Source of the DNA: Ascidia mentula
Taxonomy: Eukaryota; Chordata; Ascidiacea; Phlebobranchia; Ascidiidae
Direction: 5' to 3'
Length of the DNA stretch: 64,000 nt
Assembly: GCA_947561715.1 (NCBI GenBank)
Contig: OX387204.1
Location: 17,799,001-17,863,000, forward strand
In this document: piece by piece, positions 47,400-58,779 of the stretch
Numbering within the stretch: the stretch's first letter is position 1
Layout: each line of letters begins with the position of its first letter
The notes under the pieces: generated by a model
Told to the model about the DNA's origin: nothing
Database searches by the model: none
The model's input: only the letters and a program-made list of their open reading frames with translations
Made by a program: the position numbers and the translations under genes

Positions 47400-50035
47400 T
47401 GCTAAGAGCTATTAGCTGATGCTGTACTCTACCTATAGGGCGATTTTTAGAAAAATATTAGTCCCGGAAAGTGTTGAAAGTATAATTTTATTATTATCAG
47501 CTCTAATTCATTATAACCTGTCAGTGTAAGCTGGAGTTTGATGCATTTATGACGTAATAGTCACTCGTTCCGAGGTGCTTCAAGGTTCTTTTGATGACAG
47601 AAAGAGTCATTTCGTTGGGAAACGGCGCTTGTGTCCCATTTTATTTTGCTAAGAGCTATTAGCTGATGCTGTACTCTACCGATAGGGCGATTTTTAGAAA
47701 AATATTAGTCCCGGAAAGTTTTTAAAGTGTCAATAGAATATCATCGAATATCATAGTTCGGTTTTAATTGTTGACGGAAAAAGTCATTTCGATGGAAAAC
47801 GGCGCTTATGTCCCATTTTATTTTGCTAAGAGCTATTAGCTGATGCTGTACTCTACCTATAGGGCGATTTTTAGAAAAATATTAGTCCCGGAAAGTTTTT
47901 AAAGTGTCAATAGAATATCATAGTTCGGTTTTAATTGTTGACGGAAAAAGTCATTTCGATGGAAAACGGCGCTTATGTCCCATTTTATTTTGCTATGAGC
48001 TATTAGCTGATGCTGTACTCTACCTATTGGGCGATTTTTAGAAAAATATTAGTCCCGGAAAGTGTTTAAAGCGACAAAAAAATATCATCGAATATCATAG
48101 TTCGTTTTTAATTGTTGACGGAAAAAGTCATTTCGATGGAAAACGGCGCTTATGTCCCATTTTATTTTGCTATGAGCTATTAGCTGATGCTGTACTCTAC
48201 CTATAGGGCAATTTTTAGAAAAATATTAGTCCCGGAAAGTTTTTGAAGTGTCAATAGAATATCATAGTTCGGTTTTAATTGTTGACGGAAAAAGTCATTT
48301 CGATGGAAAACGGCGCTTATGTCCCATTTTATTTTGCTATGAGCTATTAGCTGATGCTGTACTCTACCTATTGGGCGATTTTTAGAAAAATATTAGTCCC
48401 GGAAAGTGTTTAAAGCGACAAAAGAATATCATCGAATATCATAGTTCGTTTTTAATTGTTGACGGAAAAAGTCATTTCGATGGAAAACGGCGCTTATGTC
48501 CCATTTTATTTTGCTATGAGCTATTAGCTGATGCTGTACTCTACCTATTGGGCGATTTTTAGAAAAATATTAGTCCCGGAAAGTGTTTAAAGCGTCAATA
48601 GAATTTCATCGAATATCATGGTTCGTTTTTAATTGTTGACGGAAAAAGTCATTTCGATGGAAAACGGCGCTTATGTCCCATTTTATTTTGATATGAGCTA
48701 TTAGCTGATGCTGTACTCTACCTATAGGGCGATTTTTAGAAAAATATTAGTCCCGGAAAGTGTTGAAAGTATAATTTTATTATTATCAGCTCTAATTCAT
48801 TATAACCTGTCAGTGTAAGCTGGAGTTTGATGCATTTATGACGTAATAGTCACTCGTTCCGAGGTGCTTCAAGGTTCTTTTGATGACAGAAAGAGTCATT
48901 TCGTTGGGAAACGGCGCTTGTGTCCCATTTTATTTTGCTAAGAGCTATTAGCTGATGCTGTACTCTACCGATAGGGCGATTTTTAGAAAAATATTAGTCC
49001 CGGAAAGTTTTTAAAGTGTCAATAGAATATCATCGAATATCATAGTTCGGTTTTAATTGTTGACGGAAAAAGTCATTTCGATGGAAAACGGCGCTTATGT
49101 CCCATTTTATTTTGCTATGAGCTATTAGCTGATGCTGTACTGTACCTATTGGGCGATTTTTAGAAAAATATTAGTCCCGGAAAGTGTTTAAAGCGTCAAT
49201 AGAATTTCATCGAATATCATGGTTCGTTTTTGATTGTTGACGGAAAAAGTCATTTCGATGGAAAACGGCGCTTATGTCCCATTTTATTTTGATATGAGCT
49301 ATTAGCTGATGCTTTACTCTACCTATAGGGCGATTTTTAGAAAAATATTAGTCCCGGAAAGTGTTGAAAGTATAATTTTATTATTATCAGCTCTAATTCA
49401 TTTTAACCTGTCAGTGTAAGCTGGAGTTTGATGCATTTATGACGTAATAGTCACTCGTTCCGAGGTGCTTCAAGGTTCTTTTGATGACAGAAAGAGTCAT
49501 TTCGTTGGGAAACGGCGCTTGTGTCCCATTTTATTTTGATATGAGCTATTAGCTGATGCTTTACTCTACCTATAGGGCGATTTTTAGAAAAATATTAGTC
49601 CCGGAAAGTGTTGAAAGTATAATTTTATTATTATCAGCTCTAATTCATTTTAACCTGTCAGTGTAAGCTGGAGTTTGATGCATTTATGACGTAATAGTCA
49701 CTCGTTCCGAGGTGCTTCAAGGTTCTTTTGATGACAGAAAGAGTCATTTCGTTGGGAAACGGCGCTTGTGTCCCATTTTATTTTGCTAAGAGCTATTAGC
49801 TGATGCTGTACTCTACCTATTGGGCGATTTTTAGAAAAATATTAGTACCGGAAAGTTTTTAAAGTGTCAATAGAATATCATCGAATATCATAGTTCGTTT
49901 TTAATTGTTGACGGAAAAAGTCATTTCGATGGAAAACGGCGCTTATGTCCCATTTTATTTCGATATGAGCGTTTAGCTGATGCTGTACTCTAACTACAGG
50001 GCTATTTTCAGAAAAATATTAGTCCCGGAAAGTGT
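47400..50035 (-). repeat. Right-arm tandem array, inverted, 14 unit cores
   Basis: The complement GTCCCGGAAAGT recurs with its last base at 47472, 47719, 47896, 48063, 48240, 48407, 48584, 48761, 49008, 49185, 49362, 49609, 49856 and 50033. Spacings are 247, 177 or 167 bp. The 247-bp long variant appears four times and a 167-bp short variant twice, so the order is less regular than in the left arm. The unit is the same as on the left, in opposite orientation. Confidence 0.93.
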
Positions 50036-50300
50036 TTCAAGCGTCCCTGAATTACGTTTTTTGGGAAGCTCTCTAATACGCTGTGATTTATGTTATATGA
50101 AGGAATATTTGGTGTGACATAGCAATTAAATGTTTGTCCTGATAATTGTTTTGACAATTGACATATAATTTGTTTTTCCGGAATGACAGGATTATGCTCA
50201 ACCTGAAGTAAAATTGAAAATATTGTGTGAACATTGTGGTTAGTGATGCGGAACGCTTTTTTAAATTTCTTTTTTTTTATTTCGCCAGAATGACAATAGT

Positions 50301-50308
50301 TCAAAAAC
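50301..50308. other. Right target-site duplication TCAAAAAC
   Basis: Eight bases directly after the right end of the foldback-like element, identical to 41055-41062. Removal of the element plus one copy would give the pre-insertion site. Confidence 0.92.
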
Positions 50309-50439
50309 GTTACTGTATTGCCTTCAAACGGTTCTGATAAAGTACTAATTACCACGCAGTATGATACTTTTAACAACCCATTTTGCGCCATGAGTGAATA
50401 CTTAAGAGAGAGTTGATAGGTATTGTTTCAGGCATTCCT

Positions 50440-50760
50440 TGTCCAAAAATCAAATTTGATCTGGTGAAAAAATGCTACTTGTAGTTTCAGGGTGAGGTGG
50501 CATGGAAGGGATGCAACGAATCATAACATCGGTTTCCGTTCTTTCCTGGGCAATATTTGTCTATTAAAAACTTTCACGAATTACTGCAATACAACTCAAT
50601 AAATCCATTGTGCAAAACTGCTATAAAAACGATCCAACCTTCAACATTTACTCAGACGTTTTGGTCTAATGGGTAAAGTGAAGCATTCATGACATTGTGC
50701 AGCGTCAGGCGCAACATTGTCCCAAGAAAACGGCAAAGCAGTGGTGCAGAAATAGTTTGT
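50440..50760 (+). repeat. Esterase-locus 5' module, copy R0
   Basis: It shares an ordered set of blocks with 54390-54640, 55900-56000, 58250-58530 and 63800-64000: GGAAGGG followed by CAACGAATCAT, an ATTTGTC block, CTTTCACGAAT, CGACCCAACC or its variant, TTTTGGTCTA, then GAAGCATTCATGA. It precedes the first signal-peptide exon at 51108. It is likely promoter and upstream sequence copied along with the gene. Confidence 0.7.
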
Positions 50761-50770
50761 ACCAAACGAT

Positions 50771-50892
50771 CAAATCAACATGCAAAAAGTGGATGCAGGC
50801 CAATATAGTTTGCACTATCCGATCAAATCAACATGCAAAAAGTGGATGCAGGCCAATATAGTTTGCACTATCCGATCAAATCAGCATGCAAA
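50771..50892 (+). repeat. 53-bp tandem repeat, two full copies plus a partial one
   Basis: Units start CAAATCAACATGCAAAAAG at 50771 and 50824, and a third begins at 50877 (CAAATCAGCATGCAAAA). The two full copies are identical. The same CGATCAAATCA and AGCATGCG words occur singly in the other 5' modules (54660-54705, 58515-58560). Confidence 0.9.
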
Positions 50893-51107
50893 ATAACTGA
50901 CATAGATTTATACTTGTAGTGGTGACTTTGACAATGATTAGATAAATACAAATAGGTTTCATTGCAACACGACAGACAGTTAGCTAGAGAAAACAGGAGA
51001 GGGTATAGGCGGCGGTTGCCTTCGACTTGCCGTAGCCTTGCAACTTGAACTTGGTGCTTCATTGTTCATGTTTTTGTTTAAGGTCAACCTCCTAGCATTA
51101 AAAAATT

Positions 51108-53306
51108 ATGAAAGAAACAATCATGCTTACATGGATTCTTTTCACCATGATCTTTCTGTTGGTCAGTTGTTCAACTAGCACGACCAGTAAGTAACAGTAG
51201 TAAGTTTATAATTGATTTAGATACTGACCAATTTCAATGTATGACTTGCGTCCATACTCGTGTTGGTTTTGAATTTTTTTTTTGCTAAACTATGTGTAAA
51301 ATACCTTACAACTCTACGAAATTACAACTTGCATTGTATATTTTTTAAATCGCTATAAAGATTTCAATGCTATTTAAACAATACAATTATTGGGATTCGA
51401 CTTGAAGGTTTGCAGAGTCGTTGCGAGCTACTGACCTCAGCGTGAAAACGATGTTACTTTAGTAGACATAGCCATCAACAATATTTGAAATAATGCACCT
51501 AATAATTGTGGATTCATACGTTCCTGTCTCATTTGACCATTCACATTAATAAATGTTGGACATGTCATCACAGACAGTTGTAATAATTTCTGCAAGTTTG
51601 AATTCTAGATCATACGGCGGCAACCATACTTTACATCCAACAACGTTACATCGAGATGTAGGAAACACTTAAGTTCCCAGCTACAACAATCGAGCTTGGA
51701 AACCTCAGAGGTTGGAGTCAATTCGGTGTCAGGAAATTCCTCGGAGTCCCCTACGCTCAACCTCCAGTTGGAGAACTAAGATTTGAGAAACCTCTTCCTC
51801 ATCCAGGATGGAGTGGAATCAGAAATGCAACTTCACCCGGGCCGCAGTGCCCTCAGTTTTCACCAAGTATGACTTATTTGGGGTAAAAATGTTACGTTCA
51901 ATCATCACTTTTGTTCCTATTTACCATTTTACTAATTGATAACGATGTACCTCATTTTGTTGTAATATTTGAACACCGCAAAGACCTGGAGTCGCGCAAC
52001 CATATTGATGGCTACTTTTGTTTTGATAAGAACATACGATAATACGTATAAAAAAGGCTAAAAACGATTAAAGCGTTTGTTTTACCTGTTTACATATAAC
52101 AGTACTGCATCTCATCTAGCGCCCAACACCCAGCCTCTGTAAGACCACAGCGCTACAAACTCCGCCCATCACACAACGGCGCCTAAAAAAAAACAACCAA
52201 GTGCTCACCGCGCGCCACCACCATAGAACTGTTTGACTTGCCACTGATTATTTTGCCCTCAGCACCTTAACTAATTAGCGTACCACACGTCTGCCACGCA
52301 AGCACGACTGCTCAAGAGTACCAAATTAAACTGTAAGAAAGTGGAACAAATACCGATACATGCTAATGTGCAGGAAAATCAACAAAATATGCGTAAAACA
52401 AAACGAACAAATTCGTTTACAGAAGCAATTAAGAAACAAAATTTGAACGCAAAACCTTTTAAAATGTTATTATTCCTATACTGTGATTCAATGAAGTAAT
52501 AATATTTTTGAAACGCAATTCTTTTGCAGATACCTTTTCCGGTTCACTGGCCCCATTGGCGAAAACGCCTTTTCCAGAAACGCGCCTTTTTTAAGGCCGG
52601 ATACCACACACGTTGATGGTGCTGTTTACATATTTGGACTTCCACTAATTCTAAACTTCAACCAAACTGATGTCACCATAAGCAGGAACCTGATGAGTCT
52701 TTTAACAAACTTTGTTCGCAGCGGGTAAGCCACAGAAATCATACGTCACAAAAACTTTACATACTTTCCAAAATTTTTTTAACTTAAAACATTATTTGTT
52801 TTTTGTGGAAGTCCTGAGAATTAAACGTGTTGATAAACTGTTTATCTCCCAAGGCTATGTCTGGAAATAAAAGTCACTCACATAACTCTGGGTCAGTTTT
52901 AGCAGGACAAGTTTTCTGTCATGAGTATATTTATTATAAGAAACATTTTGCATTACTCGGCGTAAGTACTTCTCGGGGACACGAACTAAAACACTAAATT
53001 TTCCGCAGAAATCCAAACTCCGGGTCAAATTTCACTGAGATTTGGTCGCTCTACAATTCAACAGCGAGAAACACATTCCAGATATCAGAAACGCTCAGTA
53101 CTGAGTATAGAGTGTACAGTCGCGCCGATGACCTTTTCGTCAACCTTCTAACTGCACTGAACGCCCAGGATCCTTGCAGTAACAACTTGAATGCTACAAG
53201 TGCTCCTTATGTTGAAACTTCAAGTGGAAGCAAAAAGTTGTCTGCAAACTTCAATATGATGGTGTATATAGGAGCCACGGCATGGTTTATTCAAAAACGA
53301 TTGTGA
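51108..53306 (+). pseudogene. Cholinesterase-like gene A, lacking its central exons
   Basis: Present: signal-peptide exon 51108-51186 (MKETIMLTW, then a hydrophobic run ending LLVSCS), exon 2 51681-51866 ([24 protein letters not shown]), then the second-last exon 52530-52724 (TGPIGENAF, HVDGAVYIFGLP) and last exon 53009-53306 (NFTEIWSLYN, ending in hydrophobic MVYIGATAWFI). Compared with gene B, seven exons carrying the oxyanion loop, nucleophile elbow and acid residue are missing. The remaining exon 2 (exit phase 1) and next exon (entry phase 2) do not join in frame, so this is probably a deletion derivative rather than a working gene. It matters as the only copy here with a complete last exon. 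An in-frame stop would lie in exon 2 if the distal acceptor (before ATCATACGG) were used; the acceptor at 51680 avoids it. Confidence 0.75.
51867..52529. other. Intron-like replacement sequence where esterase exons are missing
   Basis: This stretch replaces some 2.2 kb of gene B. Part of it (about 52100-52350) is notably C-rich (GCGCCCAACACCCAGCC, CCACCACCATAG), unlike the AT-rich surroundings, and may come from an inserted repeat. I do not recognise it. Confidence 0.35.
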
Positions 53307-53390
53307 CAAGAGGTTTCCATATAGGAATGTAAATTAACACTCGTAATTACTTAACTCATTTAATGCTGTTCAGTTGTTACGTATATATCC

Positions 53391-53396
53391 AATAAA
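53391..53396 (+). terminator. Polyadenylation signal AATAAA after esterase gene A
   Basis: A canonical hexamer 85 bp after the stop codon at 53306, suggesting the 3' end of gene A is the ancestral, intact one. Confidence 0.6.
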
Positions 53397-53624
53397 TTGT
53401 TATACTATGTAAATCTCATAGAGACAGCTCATTTGTTGTTCATTCATATTTCGTCCGATAAGGCATCATTAGTTTCTGCATCTTACTCAAATACTTCTTG
53501 CATCGTGTGTAAACGACCTTCCTCTGAAACAACGTTTCACAACCAGAGGTAAATTGTAGAAAGTGTTTGAAGAACCCTTCTATAACATCCGTCTTCGGAA
53601 ATACGTTGTTCGTCTATGACACTA

Positions 53625-54833
53625 TACTTTCCATGTCATCCACGGCATTATTGCTTGATTTACAACCTTCAAATTAACAATAATCATTTGCCTTCTAGAA
53701 GATCTTCACACCTCAATCTTGAAACACCTCGAAATTTTGACGTCCTGAGTACTCTGACACAATTTCGGTCGTATCTGTACCAACACATATATATTAATAC
53801 ATGTTTGCGAATAAAGTAACGGTATTTACCTGTACGTTTGCTGGGTCCTGACAAGATTAGCCGACAAAATTTTTCTTGATGTGAGATTTTAATGATCCAA
53901 AACCTATAGTTTAGCGATCTACGATTCACTAGGTACTTCATACCAAAATTCATTTACAACCCAATAATGTGATTGGTGCGTGTCCAGCATTTTAAAGTAT
54001 TTCGCCTTAAACAACTCTTCCACATTTCGATACATCATAATAAAACTATTTAATCGAAACTTTGCCCACAATGAAATCAATTTTTTTTTGACAAAAATCA
54101 TCTAATCGCACAGGATTACACATACAATGAGAACAGAATTGTAATAGTACATTTCTTTGTTTGTTGCTACCAATACGTCATTTTCTTTGGCATTGTGAGT
54201 TTCCAGTAGATTCCAACTGACAACAATTGTTAACAAAACTGATAGGTATTCTCCGTCCAATTAGATGCCGCTATAACTTCTATCAAAGGGAACCGGCCAG
54301 TTATGCGTAACACCAACGATAGACATTTATTTGGGAGAGCGAGCAAAAAGTTCATACCTGCAAAGTTACTGGAAATTGATCGTAAATAAAAATACCCCAG
54401 ATATGTCGTAGGCGAGGAATATGGAAGGGAAGGTTTCAACGAATCATTCATGTTCATTTCTATTCGCAATATTTGTCCATTGCAAACTTTCACGAATGTC
54501 TGCCAAACTCAACAAATCCACTGCGCAAAACCACTAGAAAAACGACCCAACCGTTTTGGTCTAATGGGTGCAATTGAAGCATTCATGATTTTGTGTAGTG
54601 CAAGACGCAACATTGGTTTAAAGCAAACGCTGTGTCAGCAGGTTGTGCACAAATGAAATCAGCATGCGTGCAAAAATAGTTTCCGCAATCCGATCAAATC
54701 AGTAAATGTATTAATGGTGTAGGGAATTAAGTCGGAATGAAATATGCAATTTAGTTAAAGATGGCGACGCAAAAATAAAGACAGAAATCTATCTTTGTAG
54801 TTGTGACCTTGTCAATAATTTTACTTCAACATA
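53625..54833 (+). repeat. Esterase-locus 5' module, copy R1
   Basis: Duplicate of 57420-58779, with blocks in the same order: TTAACAATAATCATTTGC, CAATCTTGAAACACC, a GTATTTGTAC-like word, ACATGTTTGCRAATA, then ATGCCGCTATAACTTC, CAAAGGGAA, ACGACAGACATTTATTT-like, AATTGATCG, and the module listed at R0. It leads directly into an orphan signal-peptide exon. Confidence 0.7.
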
Positions 54834-54915
54834 ATGGCAAAGGAAGCAATCATATTTACATGGATTATTTTCATCATGAACTTTCTGTTGGTCAGTTGTT
54901 CACCTTCTCGTGCTA
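54834..54915 (+). pseudogene. Orphan signal-peptide exon of the cholinesterase-like family
   Basis: An 82-bp exon, MAKEAIIFTW, then a hydrophobic core and LLVSCSP, ending in a donor A|GTAAGT in phase 1 exactly as in genes A and B. No esterase exon follows before the next module at 55140, so it is an exon without a gene. It could still splice to distant downstream exons (exon 2 of gene B at 59219 accepts phase 1). Confidence 0.65.
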
Positions 54916-55139
54916 GTAAGTACATAATATTGGGACTAACAGTACATAACTTGCGTCCAGAACATTGGGACGTGCTTGGGAATTTTTTTTCCGTTTTGAG
55001 CTCGCGTGGAAATGAAGTAACTTTAGTAGTCTTGGTCGACAAGATGAAAAGATGAGCTTTTCACCTAAAAAATAAGAAATAAAATGCATTTATTTACAAT
55101 AGAACTGATCTTCTGGCCAAAAATTAAAAATAAGATTTA

Positions 55140-56160
55140 TTAGTGCTTGCGTTGCTTCTACTACGGACAATTTTATGCTACGGGTGATAACGGATGTCAA
55201 CGAAACTGTAGCTGTGTTTTTCTGCTGTGTGTTATACGATATTGGTACGGAAAACTGTTCGGCTGTTCAGAATTAGGTTGTAATTCAGTTCTTAGGTTGC
55301 ATAGAAGTATTAGATGGACGAAAGTCGGTTTTAATCAAATCTCTCCTTTTGCGTTGAGGTAAGATTTTAATGATGTAAAACCTGGGCTTTACCCCAAAAC
55401 GATCAACGAGACATGAAGTGCTTTCTCCTAACATGCGTTTATAATTTAGTAATGTGATTCGTGCATTTCCGGCACTTTATTTTTTTGGCCTCAACAGAAC
55501 TCTCCTTCATTTCGATGCATCACCTTGATAAACAATTAAATAGAAATTTGCCCACATTAAAATCCCAATCTTATAACAAAAACATCCAACCGAATAGAAT
55601 TAGATTTACAATAAGTACAGGATGTTAATAGTACATTTCTATGTTAGTTGCTACCAATATGTCATTTTGTTTGACATTGTGTGTTACCAGTAGATTCCAA
55701 CTGGTAACAATTGTCGCAACCTACGTCTGTAGCACTGTTGAAAGTTGACAGAACCCAAAAGTATTCTCTGTTCAAAAATATGCCGCTATAACTTCATTTA
55801 AAGGGAACAGGCAGTCATTGGTAATACAAACGACAGACATTTATTTAGGGAGGTGAGCATTTATTTCTAACGTGAAAAGGTATTGGAAATTGATCGAGTA
55901 TAAAAATATCACTGAAATGTCCTGGGCGAGGAATATGTAAGAAATGGTTTTGAAAAAATCAACGATATTCATTTCTATTTATTTGTCTATTATAAACTTT
56001 TTTGTTGGTCAATTGTTCACCTCGACTTGCTAGTAAGTAACAACAATAGTGTGGTTAAGTGCTTAGATACTGACCAATGTCAACTCATGACTTGCGTACG
56101 TACTCGCAACAAAGTTACAAACATTTTGGTGGTTTTAAAATTTTTAATCATGCAAAACCG
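55140..56160 (+). repeat. Esterase-locus 5' module, copy R2, with a damaged signal exon
   Basis: It begins with a block (GTGCTTGC, GGACAATTTTATGCTAC, ATTATACGATATT-like) shared with 57870-57975 and continues through the same module as R1. The upstream part of the module has been fused to the second half of a signal-peptide exon (GTTGGTCAATTGTTCACC, about 56005-56031) by a deletion, so the ATG is missing. The donor and about 100 bp of following intron are retained. Confidence 0.65.
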
Positions 56161-56199
56161 TTGTAGTGCTTTAATACATTCCAAAGTTAAGACTGTCTC

Positions 56200-57260
56200 C
56201 ACGAGTCCACGCAACACCAGCAAAACAGAAACACGGCGAAAAATTAATCTGCTTCGTTAAAATGCGAAAAAGATAGCGCTGCAAAACCCCCCGCCAGAAG
56301 CGGACAACAAAATTTGGAACAAAAACGTGCCGGAGGGCGAGTAATGCGACCAGAGAGCGTGCGTTGAATAGAGTCTGGTGATAATGTTGGTTGCCGAGTT
56401 GATGGAACACGACCCTGCTTGCAAGGCCTTTCTCGACGCGGTGGTTGAGCCATTTGGACCGGTTGTGTCAGGTCGACGAGGGCAGGCTTTAAACGGTCAA
56501 CAAGCTGTCTGATGACGCCCGCCTAAGTCCAGTGTAAACGTTTTGTTTTTTCTTGCTATGACCCGCTATGACCCTTCATACGGAGGTGTCAAAGGCGGGC
56601 GATGTTTGTCTGTGCGCAAGAATACATAAGCGCTAGAGTCTAAAGACTTCGGAACATTTCATTCGGATGTAAGTGACGCGACATGGGTGTCGGCAGGAAC
56701 CATCCAAAAATCGTCAGGCACAGCTCAGCCGCAAACGGGCTTAGCTGACGATGTCCAGAGATCTTCTTTTGGAGCATTGAGTATTCCAAGCATAGCCCAG
56801 GGAAGCGCGTCCATCCAATTGTTATCGGTGAGCCGGCCATAAGAGCACTCTTCAAGTGACGATGGAAACATTCGACCAGACCATTTCACTGGGCATGATA
56901 AGCCGTCGTGCGATGAAGCTTGACACCAAGAAACCGACTGAAAGATGTCCACAAATCAGACGTAAATTGTGGATCACGGTCGGAGAAGATGTCCAAAGGT
57001 ACACCAAAACGCGACACCCAGTGGTAAACAAATACCCTGACACACGATGGCGTGGAAGCGTCAGGAAGAGGCACAGCTTCCGGCCATCTCGTAAAGCGGT
57101 CGACCATTGTGAACAAATATGTATTGCCCTGTGAAGACGTAAGTGGACCGACTATGTCCACATTAACATGAGCAAAACGAGCCCGTGGGGCGGGTTGTGT
57201 GCAAGGGGCGAACGTACATGTTGTTGGATTTTCCGCCGAAAACGTTGAGAAACGTAAGTA
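56200..57260 (-). mobile_element. Ty3/gypsy retroelement fossil, integrase region
   Basis: The minus strand shows the end of a gypsy-type pol: a VNVDIVGPL motif, an integrase core (MVDRFTRWPEAVPLPD, FSDRDPQFTSDLW, and the following ALPWAMLGI-like region), and a C-terminal part with a HRPPLTPPYEG motif. No gag, reverse transcriptase or paired LTRs were seen. It is a truncated fossil with several breaks. It lies between two copies of the esterase intron-1 sequence. Moderately old. Confidence 0.8.
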
Positions 57261-57339
57261 AAATAAAGTTTGCCAGAAGGGCAGTATTCAGCAATAAAAT
57301 ATGACTGGCAGCATCAGTAACAATTTACTGACTAATTTC

Positions 57340-58779
57340 ATTTGACTTGCGACCAAACCAACAACAGTTAGGAACATTTTGTTGGTTTTCAAATTCTTTA
57401 ATACTGCACCTAATAAACTACGTCATCCTCGGTATCACTGCTTGAATAACAATCTCGTGTTAACAATAATCATTTGCGTCGTAGTCCCTCCACCATATAC
57501 CTAAAAACCTTCAGTCGAACCTCAAAAAGTTCTTCCTCATTCTTCACGCACGTCAATCTTGAAACACCACGACTTTTCGACGTCTTGAATATTTATTTTG
57601 ACATAAATTTGCTCGTATTTGTACAGACACATATATACTAAAACATGTTTGCAAATAGAGAAACAGTATTTTCCTGTACGCTCCTGTGTCTTGACAAAGA
57701 TCAGCCGACAATTTTATTCAATACACATACAGATATAAACCTGGAAAAATAGATAGCGTTAGACAACGCAGCGGTTTGACGTTTAAGTGCAACGCCAAAG
57801 TAAGTTTGTTATGTATGTTTTCAGTGTAGCACTTATACTTCGTTACACGTACGCACAACCTGTTTTATCAGTGCTTGCATCGCTTCCACTCCGGACAATT
57901 TTATGCTACTTTTGACAACTTATGCCGACGAAACAGTAGTTGCGTTTTTCTGCTCTGTATTATACGATATTCACACTGAAATCTGTTTGGCGGTCCCGAA
58001 CAATCACAATTTTTTAACACAAATCGTCCAACCACACGGGATTACATCTTCAATAAGTTTACATCTACAATAAATGATGTTAGTAATGCATTCCTTGGTT
58101 AGTTACTACCAATATGCCGCTATAACTTCGATCAAAGGAAAGAGGCTAGTCATGTGTAACACAAACGACAGACATTTATTTGCGCGGGCGAGCACACAAA
58201 TTTCGACCCTGCAAACTTACTGGGAATTGATCGAGTATAAAAATATCACTGATATGTCCTGGGCGAGAAATATGGAAGGGAAGGTTTCAACGAATCATTG
58301 ATATTTATTTATTTCCGCAATATTTGTCCATAGCAAACTTTCACGAATGTCTGCAACAAAACTTACATAATCCACTGCGCGAAACCTCCAGAAAAACGAC
58401 CCAACCGTTACCATTTGCCGTTTTGGTCTACCGGGTGCAACTGAAGCATTCATGATTTTGTGTAGTGCAAGATGCAACGTTGGTTTAAAGCAAACGCTGT
58501 GTCAGCAGGTGAAATCAGCATGCGTGCAAAAAGAGTTTGCGCAATCCGATCAAATCAGTAAATGTGTTGATGGTGTGAGGAATTAAAAAGGAATGTAGGA
58601 TAGAAGGAGGAAATGCGAAAATAGAGACAGAAATCTATTGTTGTACTTTATATATTGTTAAATCTACAAATTTTTGAGAAGGTGACTTATTTAGGACAGA
58701 AATTACCTACAGGGTTATTGCAAGGTTATTTGGAGAGCTTTATTATTATCAGTGACAAAAAGTTACTAGTATCAAAATA
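57340..58779 (+). repeat. Esterase-locus 5' module, copy R3 (upstream of gene B)
   Basis: The most complete module. It starts with intron-1-like sequence (TGACTTGCG, AACATTTTGTTGGTTTT) also found at 51240 and 56085, then has the blocks shared with R1 and R2, and ends at the ATG of gene B's signal exon at 58780. It probably contains that gene's promoter. No TATA position could be fixed. Confidence 0.7.

Larger units (their letters stand above)
41063..50300. mobile_element. 9.24-kb foldback-like DNA transposon with satellite-filled terminal inverted repeats
   Basis: The left end (ACTATTGTCATTCTGGCG) and the right end (its complement) are exact inverted copies. Both are flanked by the same 8 bp, TCAAAAAC, at 41055-41062 and 50301-50308, a perfect target duplication. 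Inverted homology runs inward to about 43345 on the left and 47345 on the right, so the arms are about 2.3 and 2.95 kb. Each arm has a unique outer part of about 250 bp and then a tandem array. The 4-kb core differs from the arms and shows no transposase, so the copy looks non-autonomous. An 8-bp duplication fits hAT or P superfamilies (or some Mutator/Merlin); the ends do not match the usual CAGTG-type hAT termini. The architecture resembles Drosophila Foldback/Galileo elements. Family unassigned. Confidence 0.9.

Noticed and set aside
41063-50300. Reading the 9-kb element as a Polinton or another virus-like element
   Set aside because: The target duplication is 8 bp rather than 6, and no polymerase, capsid or protease-like frame was seen.
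51390-51410. GGGATTCGACTTG as a possible tRNA box B
   Set aside because: Does not fit the box B consensus (GGTTCGANTCC) and no box A lies at the right distance.
51615-51680. Longer esterase exon 2 beginning before ATCATACGG
   Set aside because: In gene A this would put a stop in frame; the internal acceptor just before CTACAAC keeps phase in both copies and gives a normal mature N terminus.
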